A DNA stretch of 64,000 nucleotides from contig ML660774.1 of NCBI GenBank assembly GCA_007570785.1, forward strand, positions 1,075,309 to 1,139,308, in the 5' to 3' direction. A program made the position numbers and the translations under genes. Below, one piece after another: positions 1-11,609 of the stretch; position 1 is the stretch's first letter, and the number at the start of each line of letters is the position of its first letter. The DNA is from Antilocapra americana (lineage: Eukaryota > Chordata > Mammalia > Artiodactyla > Antilocapridae). The notes under the pieces were generated by a model, which worked only from the letters and a program-made list of their open reading frames with translations, was not told where the DNA came from and did not search any database.

Positions 1-225
1 TACTTCCCATTTGCAGTTTATGCTACACGCTGCTGCCCTATAATTTTAAAAATAAAAAATAAGTAAACAATTGAGTAAATAGGTAAATAAACAGAAGCTT
101 GAGGTTAGACAATTCTTTCACGTCATTGTTAAAGGCCTTCAAGTCTCTTGAATCTAAAGGTCAAAATGCATGCATTTGACCTACCTCACAAGAGGGTGAT
201 AGAAAACTTAACTAGTGCCCACTGG

Positions 226-352
226 TAGAGAAGGAAATGGCAACCCACTCCCGTATTCTTGCCTGGAGAGACTTCCATGACCAGAGGAACCTGGCAGGCT
301 ACAGTCCGTAGGATTGCACAGAGCCGGACATGACTGAGCAACTAACACACAC
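226..352 (+). repeat. Bov-tA/Bov-A2 type SINE fragment
   Basis: The body of a bovid SINE is present in sense orientation: the 'gagaaggaaatggcaaccca' start, the 'ttcttgcctggaga' core and the 'cggacatgactgagcaact' end, followed by a short (AC)n tail. The tRNA-like head is missing, so the copy is 5' truncated. It has several differences from the other copies in this window. Confidence 0.85.
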
Positions 353-859
353 ACGGTGCAAGATGGACACAGGACCATCCGCAGATTGCAAGTCGACTCA
401 GAAAACAGGCTGCTCTAAATAGCCCGTGCAGAATAATGACGTGAAGCAGCTTTACACCCGCCCTGAATTCGAGGTCCTGCATGATCTCACTCTTGCCTCC
501 CCTTCAACCGGGGCAGGGCTGCTTCCGCAGACCCACCTTTTGCTCCAACACTGTGCAGTAGGTCTTGTGTTGGTCCTTGAAAAGTGCAGAGCTCCACAGC
601 TCATCTTATGTCCCAGCTTTGGTAGTCACATGGCATATCCAGGCATGCATTTCAAAGGGCGAATTTTCTTCTTCATGATTTTATCTTTATCTCATAATAT
701 CTCATTTTGTCCTTAATAATATATAGTAATCTTAAAATATGTATACATATATTTCTATTGTGTATGAGTCTATATATTTTATGGTATCTATGTCATATGT
801 ACGTATTTAGGATGCAAACATATACGTGTGTGTGTGATGCTGAAATGCCGCAAGCTCTT
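353..859. other. No recognised feature
   Basis: About 500 bases of mixed composition between a SINE and an L2 relic. The open frames here are under 100 codons, overlap one another and show no recognisable domain. An AT-rich patch with short TA runs lies near 715-800. Confidence 0.5.
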
Positions 860-1980
860 AATTACACTCACTCTCCTGAAAGTCTCAGCCTGTCCTATAA
901 ATGCCATCTCTGTGCTGATGACTTCCAACCCAGAATTCTCCCCTGAACATCAGTGATGCATCTGCCATCTACGTGCCATTTTCACTTGCATGACTAATAG
1001 ATGTGCTATACCTAATCTCTGAATAACCAATCTCCTCATAAGCCTCCATGCTGTTCTTCAACACAGCCTCACCCATCTCAGTTGACGGCAGCTCCACCTT
1101 CTAATTTGTTCAATCCTGGAGTCCTAGAGTCATGCTGGACTCCCCTGTTTCTCTTACACCCCCGTCCAACACATCAGGAATTCATGCCAGGTCTACCTTC
1201 AAATTAAGTCCAGAATTTGGCCACTTTATCAACATTGCCCCTGCTGGGACCCTAGTTCAAGTGGCAATTTCCACCCAAGGGTTAATTGCTTCAGTAATAG
1301 TAAGCTCTTCACAGGTCTCCCTGCTTCCAGCTTTGCCTTTCTGCAGTTTGTTCTGCTGAATTACCCTTTCTAAATCTGTCTGGAAGGCCACTGTTTGCTC
1401 AGGAAACCAGCAGTCATTGCTACTTTCACTTAGAGGAAAAGCTGAAACCCTCCTAATGGCCTTCCAGCTCTGCAGCACCCTCTGTGATCTTCCAGCCCCA
1501 AGCTGGCCTCTCTCCTCACCTCTGCCCTGTCCTCTTACTGTGCTCTCCAGGGCTCATTCTGCACCCCACACCTGAGTTCTCTCCCCTGAGCCTGGATGAC
1601 TTAGCCCTCTACACCTGCTTACAGCCTCCACTGCATCCCTTTTGTGCCTTCACTGCCTTCAGGTCTTTGGTCAAATCGTATCTTATCTGCGAAGCCAACC
1701 TTGACTGTCCTGCTTAATATCACCGTATTTCCTTCTACTCCCGTCCTGGGTATCTACCTGCCCACTACACTGCTCTCCAGGACACCTGTCACTTGGCAAC
1801 AAGCTATACAACTGACTTATTTGTTGGGTTTAGTCCTGTTGAGCATCTCTCCAACCAGAAATTAAGTTTCATGAAGAATAGGACTTCATTTTGTTGACTG
1901 ATGTGAACTGGTGAACAAGTGTTCATAATAATGCCCAGCATATATTAGGAGCCCAATAGCTATTTATTAAATATTGAATA
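860..1980 (+). repeat. L2 LINE relic (3' part)
   Basis: Degenerate pyrimidine-rich sequence of L2 type runs along the plus strand. It includes the 'ggtctccctgcttcc' motif near 1315, the 'cttcaggtctttggtcaaat' block near 1660, and a tail near 1930-1975 resembling the L2/MIR 'cctggcatatagtaggcgctcaataaat' end. Open frames of 70-80 codons here are chance frames in this relic. Family assignment is from recalled consensus; boundaries are approximate. Confidence 0.55.
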
Positions 1981-2206
1981 TACATGTAACTTGAAAGTCA
2001 CCCCAAGTAGTCTTTTTTATGAATGTAAGTGAGTCTTCTGTATCATGAAAACACCCCCACATCTCATGGGTTGACCTCTTCTCAACTTTTCACCCCTCAG
2101 ACTCCTCACTGTGATGCAAACCCATGAATACACCACACACATAAAATCTTTCAGACACAGGCCAAGTACTATTTTTTTTTTTAAATATGCAACATTTTAT
2201 TTTTAT

Positions 2207-2321
2207 TTTATTTTTTTTTTATTATTGCTTTTGCCATACATTGTCATGATATCACCATGGGTTTACATATGCTTCCCCTCCGGGTCCCCCCTCCCTCCTC
2301 CCTCCCCCCCGGGAAATCTCG
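2207..2321 (-). repeat. L1 3' end fragment
   Basis: An antisense L1 tail: a T-rich run (poly(A) in reverse) followed by 'gcttttgccatacattg' and the C-rich 'cccccctccctcctccctcc' stretch seen in the L1 3' UTR copies at 6,600, 23,600, 42,640 and 53,080. Only about 115 bases are kept. Confidence 0.75.
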
Positions 2322-2556
2322 CTGTTGCTGTTTCTTCTCTAGTAACACTGTAAGCTTTACCATTTGAGCCAACAGGGAAGATACACTGTAAGCTGTGTAT
2401 ATTTTAATAGAGCTTAATGTATTTCATCTTTATGTTCTATTTAAATGCCTGTCTGTAGAATATTTCTACTTAAACAGGTATCCTCAAGATCATGAGATCC
2501 TAGAGAACAGAGTCCATGTCTTATGCATCTTTGAATAGCCAGACTTAAAACAGTAT

Positions 2557-2826
2557 GCTGCTGCTGCCAAGTCACTTCAGTCGTGTTCAACTCTGTGTAC
2601 TCCCATAGATGGCAGCCCACCAGGCTCCCCCATCCCTGGGATTCTCCAGGCAAGAACCCTGGAGTGGGTTGCCATTTCCTTCTCCAATGCGTGAAAGTGA
2701 AAAGTGAAAGTGAAGTCGCTCAGTCGTGTCCAACTCTTCGCGACCCCATGGACTGCAGCCTACAGAGCTCCTCCGTCCATGGGATTTTCCAGGCAAGAGG
2801 ACTGGAGTTGCCATTGCCTTCTCCAT
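2557..2826 (-). repeat. Bov-A2 SINE, full dimer with TSD
   Basis: A complete dimeric bovid SINE in reverse orientation. It starts on this strand with (GCT)n and has two 'ccaggctcc...ttctccaggcaaga' monomers joined by a 'gtgaaaagtgaaagtgaagt' linker. It is flanked by a near-perfect 10-bp target-site duplication, 'aaaacagtat' at 2547-2556 and 'aaaccagtat' at 2827-2836. Intact structure and a clear TSD suggest a fairly young insertion. Overlapping frames of about 80 codons on both strands are SINE-derived. Confidence 0.92.
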
Positions 2827-2836
2827 AAACCAGTAT

Positions 2837-4644
2837 AGATACTACTTAAATGTTCATTGAACTAGGAATTCATAGAATAAAGTGCTAGGAGAGAGAAGAA
2901 AACTGAGTCACACTCAGACTCAGCTTCTAACTTGGGATTCTGCCAGTGCTGCCCATCAACCTCTAAAAGGAAGATCCTAGATTTCTGGAGGTCATGCTCA
3001 GCACATCAAGGACGAGTGTCCTGAAATTATGGTCACCCTCAAGCATGACCTTCAGCTGAGAGTTCTTGGGTTCATTTCTGGGGGCGGCTGCATCTTCTTT
3101 TGTTGGTCCACAGAACCTGGTGCTCATGGTTGTCTATGAAGATCAAGTAGCTTTGGATTATAAGAAGTGCCATCTGTAGACGATGTATTAAAAATCTCCC
3201 CCCGCCAAAAAAAAATAAAAATTCCCAAGACACTGGGGATGATCCCAGGTTTTAAGAAATGCCTGGAGCTAAGCAAATAAGAAAAGCTTCTTTGAGACAC
3301 TGTCCTTAAACTGCATTGGTGAGTTAGTTAATATGCATGAAAGGCAGACGAATTATTTTAACGACAGTGTTAATGATGGATTGTGATCCTTCTCTGGTTG
3401 TCATTCTCTGACCTGCTTGCGTTTCATTACTGTTGTAGAGTTTTCATAAACCAGCAGATCTACGCTGAGTGACATCTGCCATGAATCCAAAGAGCACATA
3501 GAGCTCCTTGGATGCCATCTGTCAAGGAGCACGGATGCATCTTTTTGAGCCTGTCTGGAAAGCCCATGGTTAAGTTTCATTCTCAGTGGAAAGCTTGGTC
3601 TAGATTCCAAGAGTTTAAAATAAACATCTTAAAGGAAAGCCTGAATAAAATACTTAATTTTCCAAGTTTAAAAACAGCACCAAGAAAACAGCATCAACTT
3701 GATGCAAAAATCCCTGAAGAAAGGATTTTTTTTAAAGCCTATTTTAAAAGTCCATTTTGATAAGTTCAATATAAAGTAAATACTGCTTGAGGTACTCAGA
3801 TCTCACATATCCAATAAACCACAATGTTTGCATTGCTTTTAAAAAGTGTTTATTTTAAACGTAATATCATGTCATTCCACAGTGCATGTAAGCCACACAT
3901 GTGACAAACATGTTGAAAAAATGCATTTTATTAGACTCTAAGCATCACTTTTTTAAAAAGAATGTGCATGATGATGACTCTTTTCTCAACAATTAAACAC
4001 AGTTTGGTTCAAAAATACAGTTAGTAAACTATATGTCTTATATGTGACAAATATATCAAACTTTGTTTACTCTTATTTTTAAGGAATTGTTATTCCCACC
4101 AAGAAGTAAACAAATAACTTTGGTTTTGAATGTGCACAATATTTTCAATAAAATGTTGGCTTTAAAAAAGCAAGTTATCACTCAGGATTCAGTTGCTGAA
4201 GCAGCTCTGTGAGACCCAGGCTAGGGATCAACTGTAAACATTAGACCCCACACAACTGCAGGAGAAACTGAGGAAGGAAGGGCAGTCAAGGCAGGTGGAA
4301 GGATCAAGTATGCAGTCACCCACCCGTGATCTGAGGAGTCAGAGTACATGCTGTTATTTGCGAGTGAGGAGGATGCAAGCCCAGAGGGAGGTGTGTGGAG
4401 AGCTGTGCTTCCGCACTGCCACCACTCCTGGGGGGCAGCCGTGGGGCATCTGGAGGGGGGCTGGGACTGGTGTTGGTCAAGGTGGTCAGTGGTCAGGAAG
4501 AACTGGACAGGAGGAGAGGAAGCAGGAACAAGCTGGAACCTACTGGTTCCTCTGTGTCTGTCACACATCCGGCCACAAAGAATTTACTGGAGATTAATTA
4601 TCTCCTCTTCACTGGGACCATCTCAGTCTCACACATATCCTGCT
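2837..4644. other. No recognised gene; mixed unique sequence
   Basis: About 1.8 kb. Bases 2930-3230 end in a short A-rich run (3205-3220) and look as if they could be an old retrocopy, but no protein is recognisable in any frame. Bases 3780-4190 are AT-rich. Bases 4200-4600 are more GC-rich; frames of 100-173 codons there overlap on both strands and run into the BovB tail, so I treat them as chance. Confidence 0.5.
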
Positions 4645-7600
4645 TTGGGTGTTGTTGTTCAGTCGCTCAGCCATGTCGGACTCTTTGCAACACCATGGAC
4701 TGCAGCACACCAGGCTTCCCTGTCCTTCACAATCTCCCAGAGCTTGCTCAAACACATGCCCATTGAGTCAGTGATGCCATCCAAGCATCTTGTCCTCTGT
4801 CATCCCCTTCTCCTCCTGCCCTCAAACTTGCCAAGCATCAGAGTCTTTTCTAATGAGTCAACCCTTTGATTCAGGTGGCCAAAGTACTGGAGCTTTAGCT
4901 TCAGCATCAGTCCTTCCAATGAGTGTTCAGGACTGATCTCCTTTAGGATGGACTGGTTGGATCTCCTTGCAGTTCAAGGGACTCTCAAGAGTCTTCTCCA
5001 ACACCACAGTCCAAAAGCACCAATTCTTTGGCACTCAACCTTCATTATGGTCCTACCCTCACATCCATACATGACTACTGGAAAACACATAGCTTTGGCT
5101 AGATGGACCTTTGTCAGTCAAGTAACGTCTCTGCTTTTCAATAAGCTGTCTAGGTTTGCATAGCTTTTCTTCCAAGAAGCAAGCATCTTTTAATACCATG
5201 ACTGAAGTCACCATCTGCAGCGATTTTGAAGGTTAATAAAATAAAGTCCGTCACTGTTTCCACTATTTCCCCATCTATTTGCCATGAAGTGATGGGAGTG
5301 GATGCCATGATCTTTGTTTTTGGAACGTTTAGTTTTAAGCCAACTTTTTCTGTCTCCTCTTTCACCTTCATTAGGAGGATCTTTAGTTTCTCTTCACTTT
5401 CTGTCATTAGGATGGTATCATCTGCATATCTGAGATTACTGACCTTTCTCCCAGCAGTGTTAATTCCAGCTTGTGCTTCATCCAGCCCACCATTTCACAT
5501 GATGTATTCTGCATAGAAGGTGAATAAGCAGTGTCTTAATATATAGCCTTGACTTGCTCCTTTCCCGGTTTTGAATCAGTCCATTGTTCCATGTCCGCTT
5601 CTAACTTTTGTTTCTTGACCTGCATACAGCTTTCACAGGAGGCAGTTAAGGTGGTCTGGTATTCCCATCTCTTTAAGAATATTCCACAGTTTGTTGTGAT
5701 GCACACAGTCAAAGGCTTTGGTGTAGGCAATAATGCAGAAATAGATGTTTTTCAGGAATTCTTTTGCTTTTTCTATGATCCAGTGGATGTTGCAAATTTG
5801 ATCTCTGGTTCCTCTGCCTTTCTAAATTCAGCTTGTACATCTGGAAGTTCTAAGTTTATGTACTGTTGAAGCCTAGCAAGGAGAATTTTGAGCATTACTT
5901 TGCTAGCATGTGAGATGAGTGCAATTATGTGATAGTTGGAACATTCTTTGGCATTGCCCTTCTTTGGGACTGGAATGAAAACTGGCCTTTTCCAGTCCTC
6001 TGGCCACTGTTGAGTTTTTCAAATTTGCTGGCATATTGAGTGAAAGATTTTAACAGCAAGCATCATCTTTTAGGATTTGAGATAGCTCAGCTGGAATTCC
6101 ATCACCTCCACTAGCTTTGTTCATAGTGATGCCTCCTAAGGCCCACTTGACTTCACATTCCAGGATGTCTGACTCTAGGTGAGTGAATCACACCATCATG
6201 GTTATATGAGTCATTAAGATCTTTTTTGTACAGTTCTTCTGTGTATTCTTACCACCTCTTCTTAATATCTTCTGCTTCTGTTAGGTCCATACCATTTCTG
6301 TCCTTAATTTTGCCCATCTTTGCATGAAATGTTCCCTTGATATCTCTAATTTTCTTGAAGAGATCTCTAGTCTTTCCCATTCTACAGTTTTCCTCTATTT
6401 CTTGGCATTATCACGTAGGAAGGCTTTCTTATCTCTCCTTGCTATTCTTTGGAACTCTGCATTCAGATGAGTATTTTTTTCCTTTTCTCCTTTGCCTTTC
6501 ACTTCTCTTCTTTTCTCAGCCATTTGTAACATCTTCTCAACCATTTTGCCTTTGTTTTTCTTTAGAATGGTTTTATTTATTTATTTATTTTTAAAATTTT
6601 CTTTACTTTATTGTGTTGGTTTTGCCATACAATGACATGAAACCACCATGGGTTTACATATGCTCCCCCTCCAGAGCTCCCCTCCCTCCCCCCTCTTGAT
6701 TCCCTCCCCTTGGGACATCTCGGTGCACCAGCCCCGAGCATCAACCCTGGGCTGGCAATTGATTGCACATATGGTAATTAACATGTTTCAATGCCATTCT
6801 CCCATATCATGCCACCCTTGCCCTCTTCCAGAGTCCACGTGTCTGTTCTATACATCTGCGTTCCTTCTGCTGTCTCGCATGCAGGGTTCTCTTTACCATC
6901 TTTCTAAATTCCATATACACAATGGAATATTACTCAGCAATAAAAAAAAATTCATTTGAATCAGTTCTACTCAGGTGGACGGAACTGGAGCCTATTATCC
7001 AGAGTGAAGTAAGCCAGAAGGAAAAACAACAATACAGTATACTAACGCATATATATGGAATTTAGAATGGTTTTGATACCTGCCTCCTGAGCAATGTTAC
7101 AAACCTCTGTCCATAGTTCTTCAGGCACTCTGTCTATCAGATCTAATCCCTTAAATCTATTTGTCACTTCCACTGTATCAAAATAAGGGATTTGATTTAG
7201 GTCATAACTAAAAGGCTTAATGGTTTTCCCTACTTTCTTCAATTTAAGTCTGAATTTGGCAATAAGGAGACTATAGTCTGCCCTGGTCTTATTTTTGCTG
7301 ACTGTATAGAGCTTCTCCATCTTCAGCTGCAAATAATATAATCAGTCTGATTTCAGTATTGACCATCTGGTGATGTCCATGTGTAGAGTCATTTCTTGTG
7401 TTGTTGGAAGAGGGTGTTTGCTGTGACCAGTGTGTTCTCTTGGCACAAATCTGTTAGCCTTTGCCCTGCTTCATTTTGTACTCCAAGGCTAAACTTGCCT
7501 GTTACTCCAGGTATCTCTTAACTTCCTACTTTTGCATTCCAGTCCTCTATAATGAGAAGGACATCTTTTTTGGTGTTAGTTCTAGAAGGTCTTGTAGGTC

Positions 7601-8250
7601 TTCATAGAACAGTTCAATTTCAGCTTCTTGAGCGTTACTGGTTGGGCCATACACTTGGATTACTGTGATACTGAATGGTTTGCCTTGGAAACGAACAGAG
7701 ATCATTCTGGGTTGTATTTTTTATTTTTGAAATTGCACCCAAGTACTGCATTTTGGACTCTTTTGTTGAGTATGAGGGCTACTCCATTTCTTCTAAGGAA
7801 TTTTTGCCCACAGTAGTAGATACAATGGTCATCTGAATTGTTTGCCCATCCCAGTCCATTTTAGTTCGCTGATTGCTAAAATGTTGACATTCACTCTTGC
7901 CATCTTCTGCTTGACCATTTCCCGTTTACCTTGATCCATGGCCCTCACATTCCAGGTTCCTGTGCCATGTTGTTCTTATAGCATCAGACTTTACTTTCAC
8001 CACCAGACACATCCACATGGGCATTGTTTCCACTTTGACTCAGCCTCTTCATTCCTTCTGAAGCTACTTCTCCACTGTTCTCCAGTAGCATATTGGGCAC
8101 CTACCAACCTGGGGAGTTCATCTTTCAGTGTCACATCTTTTTGCCTTTTTGTACTCTTCATGGGGTTCTCAAGGCAAAAATATCGAGGTGGTTTGCCGTT
8201 CCCTTCAGTGAACCACATTTTGTCAGAACTCTCCACTACCATCCCGCTTT
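4645..8250 (-). mobile_element. BovB LINE (RTE clade), nearly full length, split by an L1
   Basis: A minus-strand BovB begins at its 3' end (4645, 'ttgttcagtcgctcag') and runs for about 3.1 kb of element sequence, not counting the L1 at 6575-7060. The reverse-transcriptase region reads on the minus strand around 5150-5730, including pieces such as 'KILLMKVKEETEKVGLKLNV' near 5340 and the 'AKAFDCVDH'-like block near 5690-5720. The apurinic-endonuclease-like 5' part lies at about 7080-7930. The start region continues to about 8250, where similarity to BovB as I recall it is lost. BovB encodes one protein with endonuclease and reverse transcriptase for target-primed insertion. Stops and frameshifts break every long frame, so this copy is dead. 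Plus-strand frames in the interval are shadows. Confidence 0.9.
6575..7060. mobile_element. L1 insertion with 5' inversion inside BovB
   Basis: Bases 6575 to about 6917 are an antisense L1 3' end (T-rich tail, C-rich 3' UTR, 'catctttctaaattccatat'). Bases from about 6916 to 7060 are the adjoining L1 segment in the opposite, sense orientation and encode the ORF2 C-terminal 'YYSAI...[10 protein letters not shown]' region. The whole insert is bounded by identical 14-bp copies of 'tttagaatggtttt' at 6561-6574 and 7061-7074. Removing the insert and one copy restores continuous BovB. This is the twin-priming signature: one cDNA from the poly(A) end and a second, inverted cDNA primed from the other nick. 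Confidence 0.93.
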
Positions 8251-9142
8251 TGGCCTACTCTAATGAAGAACCACGGTGAAAGACCATCCCACCCCTTCCA
8301 GGCAAACTCTCCTTCCTATTTTCTCCTGAAATATCGATAATAGCAACCACTTCACTTAGCACCTGAGTGTACCTAAAGTGAATACATGTGTCCAGCCTTG
8401 CTATCACTCTGCTACTGGTCTTCCACCTTTTTGGAAACCAGACTCTCTTCATCTAGCAGTTTCCTTATGACTTCCTTGTCCCATACTCAACACTTCTTGT
8501 ATTGCATCCTGTGGAAATTGCACCATGACATTTAGATAACAATAAGTCTCCTTCCTCTGCACCTAGAAAGTTCTTATTGTTGAAGCCAACCTTATTCATT
8601 CTGTAGACTGAGAGTTGGTGAACAAAGGTAGAAAATCAGTTTGGTGTCCAAGCTTCAGATAAGGTCCCAGTAGTTTCATAGGGTCTCCTGATTTTTCTCT
8701 TGTTAGCTCTCTTTTACAGGACTAACAAAGACTTTAAAAGACTGAGACTGGTCTTTGCATGGGGTTTCACGTTTGCATCACTTTTTCTTTCCCCACCAAA
8801 TCCCATGGAGGCAAAACAGGTAAATCTAGGTGGAAGCTGTATATACAGTAGGTTTGCATCACAGATGAGTTTAGGAAACCACAGTCTTTTTTAATGAAAT
8901 GCAAGCAACCGGGCCCAACATTTGCACTGGAAGGAGATGTTACCTTTATTATAATAATACTAATTTGCAAACAAATCGGCCTGTTTCAAAGGAAGAAACT
9001 ATCTCTATCCTCTATGGCTGCTTGCTCTACCAATATCTCTGAAAAGATAACCTGGAACCAGAGCTGTTAGGGTCACCCCTTTAAAAAATTACAGAGGTAT
9101 ACTTAAGCCAATATTACAAATAAAATGGAATCCCGAACAAAA
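8251..9142. other. No recognised feature
   Basis: About 900 bases of mixed sequence between two BovB copies. The open frames are 60-70 codons and unrelated to any family I know. Confidence 0.5.
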
Positions 9143-9733
9143 ATTTTGGGGCTCCAAAATCACTGCAGATGGTGACTGCAGCCATAAAATTATGGCTCCT
9201 TGGTGACTGTTCCTTGGAAGAAAAGCTATGACCAACCTAGACAGCATATTACAAAGCAGAGCCATTACTTTGCCAACAAAGGTCCCTCTAGTCAAAGCTT
9301 TGGTTTTTCCAGTAGTCATGTATGGATGTGAGAGTTGGACTATAAAGAAAGCTGAGCACCGAAGAATTGATACTTTTGAACTGTGGTGTTGGAGAAGACC
9401 CTTGAGAGTTCCTTGGACTGCAAGGAAATCCAACTAGTCAATCCTAAAGGAAATCAGTCCTGAATATTCATTGGAAGGACTATTGCTGAAGCCGAAACTC
9501 CAATACTTTGGCCACCTGATGCAAATAACTGACTCACTGGAAAAGACCCTGATGATGGGAAAGATTGAAGGCAGGAGGAGAAGGGGATGACAGGATGAGA
9601 TGGTTGGATGGCATTACTGACTCAATGGACATGAGTTTGGGTAAACTCTGGAGTTGGTGATGGACAAGGAGGCCTGGTGTGGGGCAGTCCATGGGGTCAC
9701 ACAGACATGACTGAGTGACTAAACTGAAACAAA
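9143..9733 (+). mobile_element. BovB LINE, 5'-truncated 3' fragment
   Basis: Sense BovB from 'ggggctccaaaatcactgca' through the C-terminal region ('[20 protein letters not shown]' at about 9300-9360) to the 'catgactgagtgact' terminus. The C-terminal frame is broken at 9435 and later. 'gaacaaaaat' just upstream and 'gaaacaaaat' just downstream may be a degenerate TSD. Confidence 0.9.
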
Positions 9734-9894
9734 ATAATCAGTCATTCTAAAGGAAGGTTTAAAAGGAAGAAAAAGAAACAAAAAGTGGGCTAAAAATAAA
9801 GCAGATTTCAACATGGAATTGTCTAATTCCATTATCTAAAGGGAATTATTGGTGTCTAAATAGATACCAATTTTTAAAAAAATACAGAAAAAGC

Positions 9895-10177
9895 GAAATG
9901 CAGCTATAGGCTGTCTACCAGAAATCCATTTTAATTAGAAGCTACAGATACAGTAAAATAAATTCAGTGAAAGAATTATACCACACAAATGTAAGCATAA
10001 GAAAGAATGGCTGTACTAAAATCAAAGGCAGGACACTTCCTAATAATAAAGGGCACAATTTATCCAGAAGATGCACCAATTCTAAATGTGTATGCCTCCA
10101 ATGTCAGAGCTTCAGAATACAGAAAGCAGAAAATGACAAGGCTGAAAATAATCCTGTATTATCTAGCAAGTCTAGAA
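9895..10177 (+). repeat. Ancient L1 (L1M-type) ORF2 fragment, endonuclease region
   Basis: The frame near 10020-10140 reads like an L1 ORF2 endonuclease segment: 'GHFLIIKGTIYPEDAPILNV' followed by 'YAS'. It is in sense orientation, heavily mutated and interrupted by the Bov-A2 SINE at 10178. The L1 relic downstream at 10300-10960 may be another part of the same old element. Confidence 0.6.
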
Positions 10178-10298
10178 AAAGCTGCTGCTGCTGCTGCTGC
10201 TAAGTCGCTTCAGTCGTGTCCAACTCTGTGCGACCCCGTAGACGGCAGCCCACCAGACTCCCCGGTCCCTGGAATTCTCTAGGCAAGAACACTGGAGT
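10178..10298 (-). repeat. Bov-A2 SINE fragment with (GCT)n
   Basis: A reverse-oriented bovid SINE monomer that begins with seven GCT triplets (10178-10200), continues with 'aagtcgcttcagtcgtgtcc' and is cut short after 'caagaacactggagta'. The triplet run is the reverse complement of the usual (AGC)n SINE tail and is a potential microsatellite. Confidence 0.88.
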
Positions 10299-10299
10299 A

Positions 10300-10960
10300 T
10301 ATAGACAGCATCATATTTTTATATGGATAGAAATACACTTTAATGGAACAGATGATATACTCATAAGTAGCAAGTTTATTTTTAACAAAAATGCTAAGGT
10401 ACTTCAGGAGGAAGTACTTTTGAACAAATGGAGCTACAACAACTAGGTTACCATTTGTGAAAACAGAAAGAACTTTGACTATTGTCTCATACTTTAACAC
10501 AAAATTCCTTTAAAATTAACCATAGATATTAATATAAAATCTAAAATATTAAAACTTACATAACAAGGCATAGGGAATTTCTTCAGTATCTATTGTTTCT
10601 TAGATGGGACACCAAAAGTAAAATAAAAGGAAAAAAATTGATAAATTGGACTTGGTAAGTTAAAATTTTCTGTTTGTCAATATGGTATTGACAAAATGAA
10701 GAAAGTTCCTGCCACATACAAGCAAGAAAATGTTTGCTAAACATATATTTGACAAAGGAATGAAACTGAATAAAGAAGTTTTACACATCAGCAATATGGA
10801 GGAAAGAATCTATGAGTAATCTTACAGTTGAATATACCAAAAAGATAAGCAAATGGTCAGTAACCACATGCAAAGATGTATAACATCTTTAGTTGTGAGG
10901 GAAATGCAAAGTAAACCATAACGTGACACGCAAAACACTAACATCAGAATGGTTAAAAGT
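10300..10960 (+). repeat. Ancient L1 (L1M-type) ORF2 C-terminal relic
   Basis: Sense-strand L1 landmarks survive in order: 'gatgggacaccaaaagtaaa' and 'attgataaattggactt' (near 10600-10650), 'aagcaaatggtcagtaacca' (10848), 'gatgtataacatctttagtt' and 'gggaaatgcaaa' (10900). They match the order of the L1 ORF2 C-terminal coding region. No frame is open for long. Confidence 0.65.
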
Positions 10961-11009
10961 AATAAAACTTATTTTATTAGTCAGAGGTCTCCAGAGAAAC
11001 ACAATGAAT

Positions 11010-11330
11010 ATTAAAAATATTATATTGAGTGAAAAAAGCTAGTTGCACGAGAGTACATACTGTAGAATTCCATTTATGTGAATCTCTAGAAAGGCAAATA
11101 TAATCTATAGTGACAGAAAGTAGTAATGGTTGCCTTTGCGTGGGGCTAAAGTGGGAAAATTACTTGGAAAATTCTCAGGGAGACTTCCATGATTGAAGTC
11201 ATGGAAATGCTCTGTGTCTGAATGGTTGTAGTGGCTACCAAGGTGTGTATAAATCTGTCAAAATGTATGCCAAAATAGATACATTTTATTGTATGTAAAT
11301 TATATTCCACTAAAGTTGATTTAAAGTAAG
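11010..11330 (+). repeat. Ancient L1 3' UTR-like relic
   Basis: Sequence such as 'aatggttgcctttgcgtggg' (11125) and 'cattttattgtatgtaaatt' (11282) matches the general pattern of old mammalian L1M 3' ends in sense orientation. Assignment is by recalled consensus. Confidence 0.45.
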
Positions 11331-11449
11331 TAGAAAGCACAACTGTCACAATTTAAGGCTGATAAAAATATCAAACTGTTTCGAATGGAAACAAGACCTG
11401 AAGACAAAGAATGACTGGTAGTAACAAAGAAACATGCCTGTAATTTATG

Positions 11450-11605
11450 AGGACTTACTAGGTGCATTCTGCTGCTAAGCCCTGGAATGCATTATTTTAC
11501 TTTACATCCTTAAATTAACCCAAAGGGTGTTACTGTGAATACCACTTTGCAGAGAAGAGACTAGTGCCTGGACAGGTCACGCTGCCAGACAGCAGGCCTG
11601 CTATT
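11450..11605 (-). repeat. MIR SINE relic
   Basis: Antisense MIR order is visible: 'gcattctgctgctaagccct', 'cattattttactttacatcc', then 'gagaagagactagtgcctgg' and 'caggtcacgctgcc'. It is highly diverged, as expected for this pre-placental family. Confidence 0.5.
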
Positions 11606-11609
11606 ACAC

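Noticed and set aside
2930..3230. Possible processed pseudogene with a terminal A-rich run
   Set aside because: No recognisable protein in any frame, no TSD seen; the A-run alone is not enough.
4348..4869. 173-codon plus-strand frame near a GC-rich patch
   Set aside because: Its second half is antisense BovB tail and the first half overlaps other frames; no domain.
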